Under the pieces are notes generated by a model. It was not told where the DNA came from. It did not search any database and worked only from the letters and a program-made list of their open reading frames with translations. A DNA stretch of 64,000 bases from Methanoculleus chikugoensis (GTDB lineage: Archaea > Halobacteriota > Methanomicrobia > Methanomicrobiales > Methanoculleaceae): assembly GCF_019669965.1 (NCBI RefSeq), contig NZ_AP019781.1, positions 744,001 through 808,000 on the forward strand, written 5' to 3'. Below are positions 1-9,830 of this stretch, piece after piece; position 1 is the stretch's first letter, and each line of letters starts with the position of its first letter. Made by a program: the position numbers and the translations under genes.

Positions 1-72
1 ATCCCGGGCTTGCTTGCCCTCATCATCGCGGGGGCGGGGGCGCTCCTCTACTTCCGGAAAGGAGAGCCCTGA
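1..72 (+). CDS. C-terminal end of a membrane-anchored protein (cut by window edge)
   Basis: An open frame enters from the left edge and stops at TGA. The visible 23 residues are a hydrophobic stretch (LLALIIAGAGALLYF) followed by the basic tail RKGEP. This is a typical C-terminal transmembrane anchor, preceded by a Pro-Gly pair. The pattern loosely resembles an archaeal PGF-CTERM sorting tail, which the next gene also seems to carry. The rest of the protein lies outside the window, so its function cannot be judged. Confidence 0.5.
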   Translation: MPGLLALIIAGAGALLYFRKGEP

Positions 73-114
73 AGCGGGCCCTGAAAACTGTTCAAAAAAA
101 GCGATGGAGGAGGG

Positions 115-1332
115 TTACCCTCTCCGTCTCCTCCCCGCGAGGAGGAGGAGCAGCGCCGCCCCGGCAGCAGCCGCACCGAATCCCGGTGCCGCCGTCGGGG
201 CGGGGCTCACCGCCTCCGTGATGCCGGCAAGCCAGGCGGCGCTGGTATCGGGGGAGAGGAACCGGATGCCCGCGAGGGTGTATCCGCCGGGAGCGCTGGC
301 GGCCCCGTAAATCCCGGTAGCGGTGAACGCCGTGTCCCACAGGATCGTTCCGTCACCATCCGTTCCGAAGACGAATCCCTCTCCGCTCCTCGCGTCCGTG
401 CCTGCAACCACGTACCCGCCGGAGGGCCGCAACTCGACGGCGTATCCGGTCAGCCCCTCCATGTTCCGGAGCCAGACCTCCTTGCCGTCTCCGTCGACGA
501 GGCCGTACCAGTAGTTGCCCGCGTAGACGAACCGCCCGTCGTCGGTCTCCTTGACGTCGAAGATGACCGGGACCTGGTAGTTCTCATGCCAGAGCGTGTT
601 CCCGTCGGCATCGAGGCGTATGAGGAAGGCGTCGCCGATGTCGTAAGTAAAGGGCGACTTGGTGCCCCCGAGGACGTAGCCGCCGTCGGCGGTCACGGTT
701 CCTACGTTCGCAGAGATCCCGGGGAACGTCCGGTTCCAGGCGGGCGTGCCGTCACCGTCGGTCTTTACGATGACCGCCGTCGTCTCGTTCTCCGATTCGG
801 GCGGGTTCCAGAGCCACCCGATCGCGGCGTAGCCGCCGTCCGCAGTCTCCTCGACGGACGAGACCTTCATCCCGGGAATGACCTGCCGCCACTCCTCTTC
901 ACCGGCGGCATTCGTCCTGATCAGGAACGAGGAACCCTGGTAGTTGAAGTCCTGATCGACCACGGTTGTGGACATGTTGTAGGCGCCGATGATATATCCC
1001 CCGTCATCGGTCTCTGCAACGGAGGCCGGCGCTATCTCGGGCATCGTCACCGTCCACGTCTCATTACCCCGGCCGTCGGTCTTTACGAGCAGCAGGCTCT
1101 CGCTCCCCCCGTACTTCTCCGCAAGGGTCGAGCCGAGGGCGATGAACCCGCCGTCCGCCGTCGGCGCAACGGCGTCGAACTTGTTGTTGTTCTCCGGTGC
1201 GAACGTCACGTTCCAGGCGACCTCCGGTGAGGTCTCGCTCGCAGAGACGATTCCTGCCGGCATCACCACCGCTATGAGCAGTGCCGCGAGGATCGTCCCC
1301 GACTTCCAGAAGTCTCGGACTGTTTCCGTCAT
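115..1332 (-). CDS. Secreted beta-propeller-like surface protein with PGF-CTERM-like tail
   Basis: The protein has about 405 residues. The ATG at 1332 is preferred over an upstream in-frame ATG because it places a signal-peptide hydrophobic segment (ILAALLIAVVMPAGIVSA) near the N-terminus. The body holds about seven repeats built on a DGGY/F core (DGGFIALGS, DGGYIIGAY, DGGYAAIGW, DGGYVLGGT, SGGYVVAGT, PGGYTLAGI) spaced roughly 50 residues apart, as expected for propeller blades. The C-terminus is PAPTAAPGFGAAAAGAALLL followed by RRRRG: a Pro-Gly-Phe motif, a transmembrane stretch and a basic tail, the three-part layout recognised by archaeosortase A. It probably sits covalently lipid-anchored on the cell surface. 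Ligand and role are unknown. The gene is transcribed away from endA. Confidence 0.75.
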   Translation of the reverse strand: MTETVRDFWKSGTILAALLIAVVMPAGIVSASETSPEVAWNVTFAPENNNKFDAVAPTADGGFIALGSTLAEKYGGSESLLLVKTDGRGNETWTVTMPEIAPASVAETDDGGYIIGAYNMSTTVVDQDFNYQGSSFLIRTNAAGEEEWRQVIPGMKVSSVEETADGGYAAIGWLWNPPESENETTAVIVKTDGDGTPAWNRTFPGISANVGTVTADGGYVLGGTKSPFTYDIGDAFLIRLDADGNTLWHENYQVPVIFDVKETDDGRFVYAGNYWYGLVDGDGKEVWLRNMEGLTGYAVELRPSGGYVVAGTDARSGEGFVFGTDGDGTILWDTAFTATGIYGAASAPGGYTLAGIRFLSPDTSAAWLAGITEAVSPAPTAAPGFGAAAAGAALLLLLAGRRRRG

Positions 1333-1426
1333 GGAATCGATCACTGGTGCGGCGCGGCACGCAAAAAGCGTAGTGGTTCGCCCCGGCAATCCATTAATGA
1401 ACGTGAACCTCCAATACCTCTAGCAC

Positions 1427-2437
1427 GTGTTGGCAACATTCGACGGAACCTGGGTGCGCCTCGGCGGTGAAGGGCGGGCGCTCTACGAGCAGGGCGGCTA
1501 CGGCAGGCCCGAGGGAACCGGCCTCCGCCTCTCTCCCGAAGAGGCGCTCTACCTCATGGAACGAAACAAGATCGACGTGAAAGACTTCGGTTTCGACGCC
1601 CTGCTCGGCCTCTTTGCCGGCCAGCCGAACTTCATCCGCAGGTACCTCGTCTACCGCGACATCCGCGAGCGGGGATACGTGATCCAGCCCGGGCCGCAGG
1701 ATTTCCGCGTCTTCCGCCGCGGCCACAAGCCCGGCGCCGGGAAGTCCCGGTACCTGATCCGGGTTCTCTCCGAGCGCGACATCGTCGATTTCGACCGGTT
1801 AAGCCAGGACGTGCTTGCCGCGGTCAACATGCGCAAACAGTACCTCCTCGCGGTCGTCGACGACGAGGACGAGTTGACCTACTACGAGGTGCGGGTGCAG
1901 GATCTTCCCGGGGTCGGGGAGCCTGCGGGATGCGCGACGCCGGTGGAGGCCACGCTCTTCGGGACCTACGCGCTCGCCCACCTGCCGCCGGGAACCCCGC
2001 TCGAAGAGGACTGGTACGGCAAGCGGCTCGATACCGAACGGCTCCTCCTCCGCCCGGTCGAGTCGATCTATCTCATGCGCAGACGCTGCCTCTCGGTCGT
2101 GCAGGACGGGGGACAGATGACCGCAGAGCAGTTCCTCGATGCGGCGGCAGAAAAAGACGTCGAGATCCATGAGAAGGAACGGGTCTTCTCCGACCTCCGC
2201 GAGAAGGGCTACATCCCCCGGACGGGCTACAAGTTCGGCCACCATTTCCGCGTCTACTCCGGGAAGAAGAGCCATTCCGAGATGCTCGTCCACGCGGTTC
2301 CGTCCGGAACCTCTACGCCGATGAGCGCCGTCTCCCGCTCCGTCAGGCTCGCTCACAGCGTCAAAAAAAAGATGTTGTTTGCCTGCATATATAACACCGA
2401 TATCAGATACGTCGAATTCGCCCGAATAAAACTGTGA
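1427..2437 (+). CDS. endA: tRNA-splicing endonuclease EndA (fused two-repeat form)
   Basis: EndA removes introns from pre-tRNAs by cutting at bulge-helix-bulge motifs. At 336 residues this is the double-length euryarchaeal form, two tandem copies of the endonuclease fold that dimerise. The C-terminal copy keeps the catalytic triad: a Tyr in HFRVYSG (about residue 277), the His in SHSEML (about 283) and a Lys in HSVKKKM (about 313). The N-terminal copy has a degenerate version (DFRVFRRG), as expected for the structural repeat. The start is GTG followed directly by TTG; either could be used. It is followed 10 nt later by trpS and probably heads a translation-related operon with trpS, pheS and pheT. 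Confidence 0.93.
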   Translation: MLATFDGTWVRLGGEGRALYEQGGYGRPEGTGLRLSPEEALYLMERNKIDVKDFGFDALLGLFAGQPNFIRRYLVYRDIRERGYVIQPGPQDFRVFRRGHKPGAGKSRYLIRVLSERDIVDFDRLSQDVLAAVNMRKQYLLAVVDDEDELTYYEVRVQDLPGVGEPAGCATPVEATLFGTYALAHLPPGTPLEEDWYGKRLDTERLLLRPVESIYLMRRRCLSVVQDGGQMTAEQFLDAAAEKDVEIHEKERVFSDLREKGYIPRTGYKFGHHFRVYSGKKSHSEMLVHAVPSGTSTPMSAVSRSVRLAHSVKKKMLFACIYNTDIRYVEFARIKL

Positions 2438-2447
2438 GCGTCAGCAC

Positions 2448-3704
2448 ATGCATTCTGAAGTGAACCCGTGGTCGAGTAACCAGACCGTTGATGTGGATCG
2501 ACTCTTTGCCGAGTTCGGCATCGAGCCGGTCAGTGAGGTCGCACGAAGGCTTCCCGAAGTACCGTCGTTTATGCGCAGGGGTATCGTCGTCGGGCACCGG
2601 GACTACAACCTGGTAGCCGACGCTATCCAAAAGCGCACCCCGTTTCACGTGCTGACCGGGTTCATGCCCTCGGGCCTCCCGCATCTGGGGCACCTGATGG
2701 TCATGAAAGAGGTCGTCTGGCACGTCCGGCAGGGCGGGAACGGCTACGTCGCCGTCGCCGACCGTGAGGCGCACGCGGTCCGCGGCATCTCGTGGGAGAA
2801 GTGCCGCGAGTACGGGAAGGAGTATCTCAAAGCCCTCTACGCCCTGGGATTCGAGGGCACGACCTACTACCAGAGCAAAAACGAGCGCCTGAAAGACCTC
2901 GCGTTCGAGGCGTCCACGAAGGTGAACTTCTCGGAGATGTCGGCGATCTACGGGTTCGGACCCGATACCTCGCTCTCCCATGCCATGAGCGTCATCACCC
3001 AGGTTGCCGACATCCTCTTCCCGCAGCTCGATGCCGGCCCTGCGCCCACCGTCGTCCCGGTCGGCCTCGACCAGGACCCGCACATCCGGCTCACCCGGGA
3101 TGTGGCCTACAAACTCAGGCTCTTCACGGTCGAGGATCGCGGCGACCATATCAGCGTCCGGTCGAAGAACGCTCCCGAGGAGGCTATCGAGGCCGTGCAC
3201 CGCGCCTTCCCCGGCTCGAAGAAGTACGCGGGCCACGTCGACGTCACCGGCCTTCCGCAGGGGCGGGTGGAGGACGCCGTCCGCGAGATCGAGATCGCTC
3301 ACGGCGGGTTCGGGTTCTACCTCCCCTCGTCGACCTACCACATCTTCATGCCCGGGCTCCAGGGCGGGAAGATGTCGAGCAGCGTGCCCGAGAGTTCGTT
3401 CGGGTTCTACGAGTCCGAAAAGTCGGTCAGGAAGAAGGTCATGGCGGCGATGACCGGCGGCCGGATGACGCTCGAGGAGCAGAGGCGTCTCGGCGGCGAG
3501 CCGGACGCCTGCTCGGTCTATCTCCTGAATCTCTTCCACATGCTCGAAGACGACGTGGAACTTGCCGATCTCCGGCGCCGGTGCGAGAGCGGCGAACTCA
3601 CCTGCGGGCAGTGCAAGAAGGAGACGCTGGAGCGCGTGAATGCGTTCCTCGCGGAGTTGCGGGATAAGATGGATGCGGTCGAGCACCTTGCAGAGGAGGT
3701 GTGA
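2448..3704 (+). CDS. trpS: Tryptophan-tRNA ligase
   Basis: This class I aminoacyl-tRNA synthetase (418 residues) charges tRNA-Trp in the cytoplasm. The HIGH-like signature is PSGLPHLGHL and the KMSKS-like loop is GGKMSSSVP. The segment VVPVGLDQDPHIRLTRDVA is typical of archaeal and eukaryotic TrpRS and separates it from TyrRS. Length and the N-terminal extension before the Rossmann fold (WSSNQTVDVDRLF) match archaeal TrpS. It starts 10 nt after endA, and its stop overlaps a possible GTG start of pheS by 4 nt, so co-transcription of endA-trpS-pheS-pheT is likely. Confidence 0.95.
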   Translation: MHSEVNPWSSNQTVDVDRLFAEFGIEPVSEVARRLPEVPSFMRRGIVVGHRDYNLVADAIQKRTPFHVLTGFMPSGLPHLGHLMVMKEVVWHVRQGGNGYVAVADREAHAVRGISWEKCREYGKEYLKALYALGFEGTTYYQSKNERLKDLAFEASTKVNFSEMSAIYGFGPDTSLSHAMSVITQVADILFPQLDAGPAPTVVPVGLDQDPHIRLTRDVAYKLRLFTVEDRGDHISVRSKNAPEEAIEAVHRAFPGSKKYAGHVDVTGLPQGRVEDAVREIEIAHGGFGFYLPSSTYHIFMPGLQGGKMSSSVPESSFGFYESEKSVRKKVMAAMTGGRMTLEEQRRLGGEPDACSVYLLNLFHMLEDDVELADLRRRCESGELTCGQCKKETLERVNAFLAELRDKMDAVEHLAEEV

Positions 3705-3706
3705 CG

Positions 3707-5152
3707 GTGGAACTGACGCTGAACGAGAAGAGGCTCCTGGTTGCCCTGGGGACGATGGGATCGGCCGACGCGGCCGTCCTTGCGGAGAAGATGGATACCC
3801 GCCGGGAAGCGGTGGTGCAGTACGCGAACCTCGCCGGGGAGCGGGGCCTTGTGGACGTGGAGAAGCACGTCTCACGGCGGTATGTCCCGACGGAAGAGGG
3901 GCGGGCCTACATAGGAAAGGGCCTCCCCGAGCGGCAGGTGCTCGATAGCTTCGAGGAGACGATCCCGATGCGCGATCTCCAGAGCCATCCGCTTGCGAAG
4001 ATCGCCATCGGCTGGATGCGCAAGAAGGGCTGGATCGCCATCCGCGACGGGGTCGTGCAGAAGACCGGCCGGACCGCCCCGGGACCCGATGAGGCCGCGT
4101 TTGCAAGGCTCGGCGAGAGCGGCGCGATCGAGGACGGCGATGGTGTTGCCGATCTCGCGAAGCGCGGGCTTGTCGAGGAGGAGGAGACCGTCGCCTACAC
4201 CGTCTCGGTCACGCCCCGCGGCCGCGAACTCCTCAGCCAGGGCCTCGACCTGCGGGAAGAGGTGGGGACGCTCACCCGCGAGCAGATCCTCTCCGGTGAG
4301 TGGAAGGACCTCCCGCTCCGGCGCTACGACGTCACGAAACTGCCGAAACGCGCCTACCCGGGCAAGACCCACCCCTACCAGCGCCTCATCGACGAGATGC
4401 GCCGCATCCTCTTCGACATGGGCTTTGAGGAGATGGCGGGCGGGATCGTGCAGAGTTCGTTCTGGAACTTCGACGCTCTCTTCCAGCCGCAGGACCACCC
4501 GGCGCGGGAGATGCAGGACACCTTCTTCCTCGGCGAGCGCTGGCCGCTCCCGGCGGGATACGAGCGCGTCCGCGATATGCACGAGCACGGCGGCGAGACC
4601 TCCTCGACCGGGTGGGGGGGAACCTGGAGCGCCGAGAAGGCGGAGCAGTGCGTGCTCCGGACCCACACGACGAGCCTCTCCATCCAGCACCTGGCGAGCC
4701 ACCCCACCCCTCCGGTGAAGGCGTTCTGCATCGGCCGGGTCTACCGGCGGGAGGCGGTCGATCCCACCCACCTTGCGGAGTTCGAGCAGCTCGAGGGGAT
4801 CGTCATGGACGAAGACGTCAATTTACGTCACCTCCTCGGGTTCTTGAAAGAGTTCTACGCCAAGATGGGCTTTGAGAAGGTCCGGTTCCGACCCGGCTAC
4901 TTCCCCTACACCGAGCCCTCCGTGGAGCCGGAGGTCTACGTCGACGGGCTCGGCTGGGTGGAACTCGGCGGCGCGGGCATATTCCGCCAGGAAGTGACCG
5001 CGCCCTTCGGGATCGAGCACCCGGTGCTCGCGTGGGGTCTCGGGATCAGCCGGGTGGCGATGCTCCGGCTGGGGCTGCGGGATCTCCGGCAGCTCTACAG
5101 GAGCGACGTCGAGTGGGTCCGGGAGACGCCCACCTACGGCGGGAGGCGGTAA
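3707..5152 (+). CDS. pheS: Phenylalanine-tRNA ligase alpha subunit
   Basis: PheS is the catalytic class II subunit of the heterotetrameric PheRS. The roughly 150 N-terminal residues look like winged-helix DNA/tRNA-binding folds of the archaeal enzyme, followed by the catalytic core. Motif 2/3 regions are visible as [17 protein letters not shown] and [13 protein letters not shown]. Two in-frame GTG starts exist, at 3701 and 3707. The Shine-Dalgarno GGAGGT at 3695-3700 abuts the first but is 6 nt from the second, so 3707 is chosen ([11 protein letters not shown], 481 residues). The first GTG overlaps the trpS stop. pheT starts one base after the pheS stop. Confidence 0.95.
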   Translation: MELTLNEKRLLVALGTMGSADAAVLAEKMDTRREAVVQYANLAGERGLVDVEKHVSRRYVPTEEGRAYIGKGLPERQVLDSFEETIPMRDLQSHPLAKIAIGWMRKKGWIAIRDGVVQKTGRTAPGPDEAAFARLGESGAIEDGDGVADLAKRGLVEEEETVAYTVSVTPRGRELLSQGLDLREEVGTLTREQILSGEWKDLPLRRYDVTKLPKRAYPGKTHPYQRLIDEMRRILFDMGFEEMAGGIVQSSFWNFDALFQPQDHPAREMQDTFFLGERWPLPAGYERVRDMHEHGGETSSTGWGGTWSAEKAEQCVLRTHTTSLSIQHLASHPTPPVKAFCIGRVYRREAVDPTHLAEFEQLEGIVMDEDVNLRHLLGFLKEFYAKMGFEKVRFRPGYFPYTEPSVEPEVYVDGLGWVELGGAGIFRQEVTAPFGIEHPVLAWGLGISRVAMLRLGLRDLRQLYRSDVEWVRETPTYGGRR

Positions 5153-5153
5153 T

Positions 5154-6794
5154 ATGGGAATAATCACGCTACCCTACCGGTACCTGGAACGGTTGACCGG
5201 GACCGACCGGCAGACGATCATCGACCGCGTTCCGATGATCGGGGCCGACATCGAACGGATCGAGGAAGACCACGTGGACGTCGAGTTCTTCCCCGATCGG
5301 CCGGACCTCTACTCTCCCGAGGGCGTTGCCCGGGCGATGCGCGGGTTCCTCGGTATCGAGGAGGGCCTCCCGGCCTACGCCGTCCGCCCTTCCGGGATCA
5401 CCTTCTCGGTCGATCCGGGCCTTGCCGGTATCCGGCCGTATCTCGGCTCGGCCGTGATCCGGAACGTCAACCTCGACGAGGAGGCGATCGAGAGCCTGAT
5501 GGCCCTCCAGGAGGCCCTTCACTGGGCGGTCGGGCGCGGGCGGGGCAAGGTGGCGATCGGCGTCCACGACCTCGATGCGGTCAGGCCGCCGTTCCGCTAC
5601 ATCGCCTCGCCCCGGGATCGGTCGTTCGTCCCGCTGGACTTCGAGCGGGAGATGACGATGGAAAAGATGCTCGCCGACCACCCGAAGGGCCGGGACTACG
5701 CACATCTGGTGGAAAACTTCAATCGGTTCCCGCTGATCGTCGATGCCGACGACCGGGTGCTCTCCTTCCCGCCGATCATCAACGGCGAGCTGACGAGGGT
5801 CACGTCGGCGACAAAGAACATCCTGCTCGACTGCACCGGCACCGACCGGAAAGCGGTGATGACGGCGGTCAACATCATCTGCACGGCGCTCGCCGAGGCC
5901 GGGGCGACGATCGAGACGGTGACCGTCGAGGGAGAGGAGATGCCCACGCTCGCCCCCGCGGAGCGCGTCGTCTCGGTCGCGGAGTGTTCCTCCCTCCTCG
6001 GCCTCCCTCTCACGGGAGAGGAGATGTCGCGGCTTCTTCGCCGGATGCGGTTCGGGGCAGAGCCCGACGGCGACTCACGGGTCCGGGTGCTCGTCCCCTG
6101 CTACCGTTCGGACATCCTCCACGACTGGGACGTCTTTGAAGACGTGGCAATCGCCTACGGCATCGAGAACTTCGACGCCGTCCTCCCGGAGACCTCGACC
6201 GTTGCAAAGGAGCACCCGATCCCCGCAATCGCGGGAGCGGTAAGGTCGGTGATGATCGGTCTTGGCTATCTCGAGATGATGCCGTTCACCCTCTCAAACG
6301 AGCGGGTGCTCTACGCGAACATGCAGCGCGAGCCTGCTCCGGGGACCCTGCGGGTTCTCCACCCGATCAGCGAGGAGCAGACGGTGGTCCGGACTGACCT
6401 TCTCCCCCTGCTGATGGAGATGCTCCAGGCGAACAAGCACCGCGAACTCCCGCAGCGGCTCTTTGCAGTGGGCGACGTGGTCGAGGACTGCGTCACCTCC
6501 CAGCAGGCCGCCGCAGTCAGCATCCACCCGGCGGCCGACTTCTCTGAGGCATACGCGGCGGCGGACGTCCTCTGCCGGGAACTCTCGCTCTCCTATACGA
6601 TCGTCGAGTCGGCCGACCCGGCGTTCCTCGACGGCCGCCGCGGGGATATCGTCGTCGACGGAAGAATAGCGGGGGTGTTCGGGGAGATCCACCCGGCTGT
6701 TCTCAGGGCGTTCGATCTCGAACACCCGGTCGCGGCGCTCGCGCTCGACCTTACAGCCGTACCGGGATACCCCGTCCCGCCAGGTACTCCTTGA
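5154..6794 (+). CDS. pheT: Phenylalanine-tRNA ligase beta subunit
   Basis: PheT is the non-catalytic partner of PheS, with tRNA-recognition and editing (B3/B4) domains. At 546 residues it has the usual archaeal size, shorter than bacterial PheT because the EMAP and ferredoxin-fold domains are missing. B5-like features ([20 protein letters not shown]) and the C-terminal catalytic-like domain ([19 protein letters not shown]) are visible. The ATG is two bases beyond the pheS stop, suggesting coupled translation. The last 44 nt overlap the convergent hisF gene in antisense. Confidence 0.95.
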   Translation: MGIITLPYRYLERLTGTDRQTIIDRVPMIGADIERIEEDHVDVEFFPDRPDLYSPEGVARAMRGFLGIEEGLPAYAVRPSGITFSVDPGLAGIRPYLGSAVIRNVNLDEEAIESLMALQEALHWAVGRGRGKVAIGVHDLDAVRPPFRYIASPRDRSFVPLDFEREMTMEKMLADHPKGRDYAHLVENFNRFPLIVDADDRVLSFPPIINGELTRVTSATKNILLDCTGTDRKAVMTAVNIICTALAEAGATIETVTVEGEEMPTLAPAERVVSVAECSSLLGLPLTGEEMSRLLRRMRFGAEPDGDSRVRVLVPCYRSDILHDWDVFEDVAIAYGIENFDAVLPETSTVAKEHPIPAIAGAVRSVMIGLGYLEMMPFTLSNERVLYANMQREPAPGTLRVLHPISEEQTVVRTDLLPLLMEMLQANKHRELPQRLFAVGDVVEDCVTSQQAAAVSIHPAADFSEAYAAADVLCRELSLSYTIVESADPAFLDGRRGDIVVDGRIAGVFGEIHPAVLRAFDLEHPVAALALDLTAVPGYPVPPGTP

Positions 6795-7557
6795 CCTGGC
6801 GGACGGTGAACTCGCCGTAGTGGAAGACGCTTGCCGCGAGGCAGGCGTCGGCCTTTCCTTCCGTGAACCCTTCGTAGAAGTGGTCGAGCGTCCCCACGCC
6901 GCCGCTCGCGACCACCGGGATCCCGACCGCCTCCGAGACCGCTCCCGTGATCGGGATATCGAACCCCTCCTTCGTCCCGTCGGTCTCCATGCTGGTGAGC
7001 AGGATCTCGCCCGCTCCGCGCTCCTCCGCCTCTCTCACCCAGGCGACGGCGTCAAGCCCCGTGCCCCGGCTTCCACCGTGGGTCACGACCTCGTACCAGC
7101 ACTCCTGGCCGTCGGCGAGGGTTATCGGCGTCTTTCCCGGTGTCGTCTCGTAGTTGCGCCGGACATCGACGGCGACGACGATGCATTGGGTTCCGAACCG
7201 CTCTGCGCCCTGCGAGATCAGGTTCGGGTCGGCGACGGCGCTCGAGTTGATGCTCACCTTGTCCGCGCCCGCCCGGAGGATCTGCTTCATATCCTCGATC
7301 GTCCGGATGCCGCCGCCCACGGTGAGCGGGAGGAAGAGCTGGTCGGCCGCCCGCTGCACGACGTCGATGATGGTGCCCCGGTCTTCCCTGGTGGCGGTGA
7401 TGTCGAGGAAGACCACCTCGTCCGCGCCCTGCTCGTTGTAGCGCTGGGCGAGTTCCACGGGATCGCCCGCGTCGCGCAGGCCGACGAAGTGCGTGCCCTT
7501 GACCACCCGCCCGTCCTTGAGGTCCAGGCAGGGGATGATCCGCTTGGTCAAAACCAT
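6751..7557 (-). CDS. hisF: Imidazole glycerol phosphate synthase cyclase subunit HisF
   Basis: HisF is the cyclase half of IGP synthase. With HisH ammonia it converts PRFAR to imidazole glycerol phosphate and AICAR in histidine synthesis. The (beta/alpha)8 barrel (268 residues) shows the diagnostic [15 protein letters not shown] start with catalytic Asp12, the second catalytic Asp in VAVDVRRN, and phosphate-binding loops VGGGIRT and VASGGVG. No other his gene is visible, so histidine genes are dispersed here. Its 3' end overlaps pheT, and its 5' side faces a long repeat-bearing intergenic region. Confidence 0.95.
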   Translation of the reverse strand: MVLTKRIIPCLDLKDGRVVKGTHFVGLRDAGDPVELAQRYNEQGADEVVFLDITATREDRGTIIDVVQRAADQLFLPLTVGGGIRTIEDMKQILRAGADKVSINSSAVADPNLISQGAERFGTQCIVVAVDVRRNYETTPGKTPITLADGQECWYEVVTHGGSRGTGLDAVAWVREAEERGAGEILLTSMETDGTKEGFDIPITGAVSEAVGIPVVASGGVGTLDHFYEGFTEGKADACLAASVFHYGEFTVRQVKEYLAGRGIPVRL

Positions 7558-8038
7558 GCGTAGTGGTTTTGAGGGCGGAGGTGATGAGGGTTTGGTATGT
7601 GCGACTGGCGCGAGCGAAGCGAGCGGCAGGAGCAGGAGAAAACGCTACGCGTTTTCGACTTGCGACGCTCCGCCGGGAGCAGAGTTTGAGAAAACGCGTA
7701 GCGTTTTCGACTTGCGAAGATTCATTGAAACCGGAACACAAGCACAGGAGGAGCGGGTTGGAGACAGGGGAGGGGGGGATGCTCCCCCCTCCCCGCGAGC
7801 CGCCTCCCCCAATGGCGATATCCGGTGGAAATCAGTTTCCGCTTTTTGCGACTGGAAAATGGCTGAACGCACCGGAGATGCTCCTGGAGGATATCCATCA
7901 ATTGAGGTTGCACGTACACGCGGGCGAACCCGATCCCCTGGAGCCCGTGCTGCTCCCTTACTTTTAAGTACTCACGAAAGACACCTTTACAGGCAAACCG
8001 GAGGATATCCGGGCGGGATAACCGGTCTGGTGGTTTTT
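7558..8038. other. Intergenic region with palindromes and an ORB-like site, no gene
   Basis: I see no convincing gene here. Frames running in from the adenosylhomocysteinase side are low-complexity Arg/Ser/Pro translations. The stretch holds two copies of a hairpin-forming repeat (7636-7665 and 7688-7717), a G/C-run block near 7770-7800, and a motif TCCGGTGGAAATCA near 7820 that matches 13 of 14 bases of the origin-recognition-like motif near 20380. Confidence 0.6.
7636..7717. repeat. Pair of 30-bp repeats with a 19-bp hairpin whose loop is inverted
   Basis: Both copies read GAGAAAACGC, three loop bases, then GCGTTTTCGACTTGCGA, at 7636-7665 and 7688-7717. The arms GAAAACGC and GCGTTTTC are perfect reverse complements. 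The three-base loop is TAC in the first copy and GTA in the second, its exact reverse complement, as if the hairpin had flipped in place between identical flanks. Confidence 0.8.
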
Positions 8039-9265
8039 ATGGAGTCTGGAGATCTAAAAATTGCGTGGGCGCGGCAGTATATGCCGGTGCTCTCGTCCAT
8101 TCGGAAACGTTTTGTCGAGGAGAAGCCGTTCTCCGGCATGACTGTCGGCATGGCCCTGCACGTCGAGGCGAAGACCGCGGTGCTGGTCGAGACGCTCGCG
8201 GCAGGCGGAGCCGAGGTATACATCACGGGGTGCAACCCCCTCTCGACCCAGGACGACGTCTCGATGGCGCTCGATACCCGGGAAGGGGTGCACTCCTACG
8301 CCCGCCGGGGCGCCAGTGTCGAGGAGTACTACGCGGCCATCGACCGGGTGCTCGACGCCTGCCCCGCAATCACCATCGATGACGGGATGGACCTGATCCA
8401 CCGCATCCACACCGAGCGGCGGGATGTGCTGGACTCGATCATCGGCGGGTGCGAGGAGACCACGACCGGTATCCACCGGCTCCGCGCGATGGCACAGGAC
8501 GGGGCGCTCAAGTTCCCGGTCGTCGCCGTCAACGACACCCCGATGAAGCACTTCTTCGACAACGTCCACGGCACCGGGGAGAGCTCGCTTGCGTCGATCA
8601 TGATCACCACGAACGTTCTTATCGCCGGAAAGCGGTTCGTCGTCGCCGGCTACGGCTACTGCGGCCGGGGACTTGCGCAGAAGGCCCGGAGCCTCGGCGC
8701 CCGCGTCATCGTGACCGAAGTGGACCCCCGGCGGGCGCTCCAGGCGCACATGGACGGGTTCGACGTCATGACGATGGACGAGGCGGCAGCGCTCGGCGAC
8801 ATCTTCGTCACCACCACCGGGAATACGGGCATCCTCACCGAACGCCACTTCCCGAGCCTGAAGGACGGGGCGATCCTCGCGAACGCCGGCCACTTCAACG
8901 TTGAGATCGACGTCGACTGGCTTGCGTCGCACGCGGACTCTACCGTTCACCGGGACGGCATCGACACCTACGTGCTCGGTGGGAAGGCCGTCCACGTCCT
9001 TGCCGAAGGGAGGCTCGTGAACCTCGCGACGCCGAAGGGCATGGGTCACCCCGTCGAGGTGATGGACCTGAGTTTCGCGGTCCAGGCGCTCTCCGCCGAG
9101 TTCATCGCGAAGCACGGCCGCGAACTCGCTCCCGGCGTGCACGACGTCCCGTCCGCCATCGACGAGGCTGTGGCGCGGCTGAAACTCGACGCGCTCGGCC
9201 TCTCGATCGACCGGCTGACGCCCGAGCAGGAGACCTACATGAGCAGCTGGACGATCGGGACGTAA
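8039..9265 (+). CDS. ahcY: Adenosylhomocysteinase family enzyme (possibly S-inosylhomocysteine hydrolase)
   Basis: This NAD-dependent enzyme recycles the by-product of SAM-dependent methylation, splitting S-adenosylhomocysteine (or in some methanogens the deaminated S-inosyl form) into homocysteine and a nucleoside. The 408-residue protein shows TGCNPLSTQDDV, NDTPMKHFFDN, the NAD-binding glycine motif GYGYCGRGLAQKA and TTTGNTGILTERHF, all family hallmarks. The frame stays open upstream, but that extension has no conserved features. The ATG at 8039, preceded by GGTGG, begins the expected MESGDLKIAWARQYMPVL. Substrate preference cannot be read from sequence; the M. jannaschii homologue is reported to prefer S-inosylhomocysteine. 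Confidence 0.93.
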   Translation: MESGDLKIAWARQYMPVLSSIRKRFVEEKPFSGMTVGMALHVEAKTAVLVETLAAGGAEVYITGCNPLSTQDDVSMALDTREGVHSYARRGASVEEYYAAIDRVLDACPAITIDDGMDLIHRIHTERRDVLDSIIGGCEETTTGIHRLRAMAQDGALKFPVVAVNDTPMKHFFDNVHGTGESSLASIMITTNVLIAGKRFVVAGYGYCGRGLAQKARSLGARVIVTEVDPRRALQAHMDGFDVMTMDEAAALGDIFVTTTGNTGILTERHFPSLKDGAILANAGHFNVEIDVDWLASHADSTVHRDGIDTYVLGGKAVHVLAEGRLVNLATPKGMGHPVEVMDLSFAVQALSAEFIAKHGRELAPGVHDVPSAIDEAVARLKLDALGLSIDRLTPEQETYMSSWTIGT

Positions 9266-9373
9266 CTCGTCCCTTCTTTTTCACCGCACCATAGACGCCT
9301 GCGCACGATCCATGATGGGAGCGGACGGTGGGCGGGGTTCGGTTCGCTGTTAGGGCCAGTGGCCATCTGTGCT

Positions 9374-9799
9374 TTATCGTATCTTGAGCATGAACCCGTG
9401 ACTGCATCTCCGGCACCGATACTGAGCATATATGCTGCACCCGGGAACATCGACATTCCCCAGGAGTTCCCCCGGGGAGCCGCACCGGGGGCATGCCGGC
9501 CCCCGATCGTCGAACCAGTGGCCGCATTTGAGGCATTGATGGACGGTATGGACCCGTGAGTTGGCGGTAATGATCTCCTTGACGTGGTCCCGGCACCCGC
9601 AGAATGGGCAGGGAGCAGGTCCATCCACTCCGGTATCGCACGACGGGCACGCCGTCTTCCGGGTCCTGTCTAACCCGCACACACCCGTCCCCCTGTTTTC
9701 TGCACGTTTGTTCCTCTCCGGGAGGGTGTTGCTCCACCCCTTTCGTGCTTCCGGTATACTTTCCGGCCTGCATGGGTCAACCACACTGCTCTGTCTCAT
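9374..9799 (-). CDS. Small multi-zinc-ribbon protein
   Basis: The product has 141 residues. The ATG at 9799 is preceded by AGGGAG, 5 nt upstream. At least five Cys pairs are visible: CPSC, CPFCGC, CLKCGHWF, CPRCG and CRRCSHGFM, consistent with two or three zinc ribbons in the C-terminal two thirds. The N-terminal 45 residues are polar and look disordered. A weak TATA element (CATTTAAGCG) lies about 29 nt upstream of the ATG, and three 10-bp iterons follow it toward the divergent ribbon-helix-helix gene, so both genes may be controlled from one site. A nucleic-acid or protein-binding regulatory role is plausible but unproven. Confidence 0.7.
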   Translation of the reverse strand: MRQSSVVDPCRPESIPEARKGWSNTLPERNKRAENRGTGVCGLDRTRKTACPSCDTGVDGPAPCPFCGCRDHVKEIITANSRVHTVHQCLKCGHWFDDRGPACPRCGSPGELLGNVDVPGCSIYAQYRCRRCSHGFMLKIR

Positions 9800-9830
9800 A
9801 CACTCCCTATGGGTGCTCCGATCGCTTAAA

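Noticed and set aside
2403-4106. Long open frame antisense to trpS and pheS
   Set aside because: Arg/Leu/Glu-rich composition typical of a GC-rich shadow frame, fully overlapped by two certain synthetase genes.
7493-8038. N-terminal extension of adenosylhomocysteinase
   Set aside because: Low-complexity translation through repeats and antisense of hisF; family similarity and a ribosome site place the start at 8039.
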